DNA of 64,000 nucleotides from assembly GCA_000690595.2 (NCBI GenBank), contig JHUT02000001.1, positions 744,001 through 808,000 of the forward strand, in the 5' to 3' direction. Below the pieces are notes generated by a model. The model was not told the origin of the DNA and did no database searches. It saw only the letters and a program-made list of their open reading frames with translations. Origin of the DNA: Natrinema mahii. GTDB taxonomy: Archaea > Halobacteriota > Halobacteria > Halobacteriales > Natrialbaceae. Both the position numbers and the translations under genes were made by a program. Shown piece after piece: positions 62,630 to 64,000 of this stretch; position 1 is the first letter of the stretch, and each line of letters starts with the position of its first letter.

Positions 62630-64000
62630 GCCGCCGGATTGCCGTGGTCGTCGTGATCGCCGCCGCGATGATCGCCAGCGTCGTCGCCGTGCCGCTGCTC
62701 GGGGGGCTCGAGGGGGTCGGCGGGAACGACGCGGGAACGGAGACCGACGCTGCATCGCCTCCCAGTCCCGGGGCGCAGGCACAGTTTCAGAACGAGAGCG
62801 AGGGTGACGCGGCGGGCGGAGACGGGTTCGATCCGATACGGCTGCCACCGCCCGGAGCGACCGAGGAGACGGGAACCGACGCGGACGCCGGCGGGACGAC
62901 CGCGGAGGCGGCCCAGAACGACCGCGAGGACGCCGTCGAGGAGGGCGTCAGCGAGGGGATCGCGCTCGTCCAGTCACAGGGGATCGAGGTGACCCAGGAA
63001 CAGCGAGCGGCGGCGCTCGAGGGCGCGAGCCAGTCGGTGTCGCAGTCCCGGACCGTCGACGCCGAGCAGGTGCAGGCGGCGACGGCGGGGGCCGTTCACG
63101 GCACGTTGCTACAGCAACAGTCGGTCAACGTCACGCAGGTCCAGTACGCCGTCGGCGGGGCGACCGGCGGGGCGCTCTCGCAGTCACAGTCGGTCAACGC
63201 GACCCAACTCCAGAGCGCGAGCTGGGGGGCCGCACACGGCGCGGTCGCCCGGAGCCAGCGCGTCAGCGTCGAGCAGTTGCAGGTGGCCACCAGCGGCGCG
63301 GCCGCCGGAGCCGCCAGCGAGGCGGGCGCGAAAGACATCGGCGCGGTACCGAAGATCCAGGAGGCCGCACAGGGGGCCGCCTACGGTGTCCTGACGCAGT
63401 ATCAGTCGATCTCGGTCGAGCAGCGCCAGCGAGTGACCCTCGACCACGTCCAGCACGCCGCGGCCGGGGCTGCCGCCGGCGCGCTCGAGGGAAGTACGAC
63501 CGCCGCCCTCGAGCAGCGCCAGCGGGCGACGATCAAGCAGATCCAGAAGGCCGCGGCGGGCGCGGCAAAGGGCGCGCTCGTCCAGAAACAGCGCGTGTCG
63601 GTCGAGGGGACGCAGGCCGCGGCCCGGGGCGCGAGCCGCGGCTCGCTGAAACGGGTCCAGTCGATCCGGCTCGAGCAGGTCCAGCGAGTCTCGATCACGC
63701 AGGTACAGGAGGCCTCCTTCGGCGCGGCCACGGGTGCGATCTCCCAGGGTCAGGACGCGAGCGCCGAGGCAATCCAGGCGGCCGCCGACGGCAGCGCCGG
63801 CGGGGTCTTGGTCCAGCGACAGTCGGTGTCGGTCACGCAGATTCAGGCCGCGGCCGTCGGGGCCGCGGAGGGCGCGGTCACGGCGGCCGTGCAGCGACAG
63901 GACGTGACGGTCGAGGGGGTTCAGGCCGCCGCGTTCGGTGCCGGCCAGGGATCGGTTACCCAGACGCAACTCGTCGACGTGACGCAGGTCCAGCGGCTCG
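62626..64000 (+). CDS. Secreted 23-residue-repeat protein, runs off the window
   Basis: An open frame from 62626 to the window end, at least 458 residues with no stop. An N-terminal membrane segment or signal (MSRRIAVVVVIAAAMIASVV) is followed by an acidic linker to about residue 115. From there come about a dozen repeats of about 23 residues with the consensus QSVSVTQIQAAAVGAAEGAV plus a short xQx spacer, for example QSVNVTQVQYAVGGATGGAL and QRVSVEQLQVATSGAAAGAA. Each repeat joins a Gln/Val strand to a Gly/Ala helix with GxxxG. No known family is recognised. It could be a surface, matrix or adhesion protein. Confidence 0.65.
   Translation, partial: MSRRIAVVVVIAAAMIASVVAVPLLGGLEGVGGNDAGTETDAASPPSPGAQAQFQNESEGDAAGGDGFDPIRLPPPGATEETGTDADAGGTTAEAAQNDREDAVEEGVSEGIALVQSQGIEVTQEQRAAALEGASQSVSQSRTVDAEQVQAATAGAVHGTLLQQQSVNVTQVQYAVGGATGGALSQSQSVNATQLQSASWGAAHGAVARSQRVSVEQLQVATSGAAAGAASEAGAKDIGAVPKIQEAAQGAAYGVLTQYQSISVEQRQRVTLDHVQHAAAGAAAGALEGSTTAALEQRQRATIKQIQKAAAGAAKGALVQKQRVSVEGTQAAARGASRGSLKRVQSIRLEQVQRVSITQVQEASFGAATGAISQGQDASAEAIQAAADGSAGGVLVQRQSVSVTQIQAAAVGAAEGAVTAAVQRQDVTVEGVQAAAFGAGQGSVTQTQLVDVTQVQRL

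Overview
The window is about 64 kb of high-GC, strongly acidic-protein DNA from a halophilic archaeon. The evidence is the D/E-rich proteome, archaeal TATA boxes about 25-30 bases ahead of many start codons (leaderless style), Tat-lipoprotein signals, archaeal S-layer N-glycosylation (Agl) genes, archaeal riboflavin enzymes, Taw1/Trm5 wyosine enzymes, diphthine synthase and a tRNA without an encoded CCA. Overall style is closest to Natrialbales (Haloterrigena/Natrinema-like), but genus is an inference. No complete insertion sequence, CRISPR array or rRNA was seen.

Layout: 1-4.2 kb, NTF2-like protein, SpoIIM-like membrane protein, MFS transporter, DUF502 membrane protein. 4.5-11.8 kb, ilvE, ribB-ribK, a DICT-domain protein, taw1, three halophile-specific proteins and phosphoglycolate phosphatase. 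11.9-20.3 kb, a glycerol catabolism locus: glpK plus a linked membrane protein diverge from glpABC, and a degenerate Orc1/Cdc6-like gene overlaps the glpC stop. 20.4-38.3 kb, an N-glycosylation island: DUF368, aglB, aglG-like, two GT4 enzymes, four paralogous alkaline-phosphatase-fold proteins with a GT61 enzyme, a flippase, aglF, aglM and aglJ. 38.4-42.4 kb, small haloarchaeal proteins (DUF5789-like, CopG, degenerate JAMM, MBL-like, VOC, DUF5779-like, ferritin-like). 42.8-54.1 kb, the leucine/isoleucine/valine operon leuA-ilvBNC-orf-leuCD, then an insertion-like stretch carrying a structured RNA candidate, and leuB. 54.1-62.2 kb, a decayed MFS/hydrolase remnant, membrane protein, dphB, Rieske protein, trm5, tRNA-Thr(CGU), a palindromic element, a Tat-lipoprotein deacetylase and the bioYMN biotin transporter. 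62.6 kb to the end, a secreted protein built of 23-residue repeats that runs off the window.

How parts work together: AglJ loads the first sugar on dolichyl phosphate, AglF/AglM supply UDP-glucose and UDP-glucuronate, GT2/GT4/GT61 enzymes extend the glycan, the flippase moves it across the membrane, AglB transfers it to protein, and DUF368 may return the lipid phosphate carrier. GlpK and GlpABC convert glycerol to DHAP. LeuA-D, IlvB/N/C and IlvE make branched-chain amino acids (ilvD is not in the window). Trm5 makes m1G37 and Taw1 converts it toward wyosine.

The points most worth checking are the ALP-fold paralog array in the agl island, the multi-hairpin RNA near 51.3 kb, the 23-residue repeat protein, the DUF368-aglB link with mirror-image promoters, the apparent frameshift at the start of leuA, and the upstream ORF plus hairpin ahead of ilvB.
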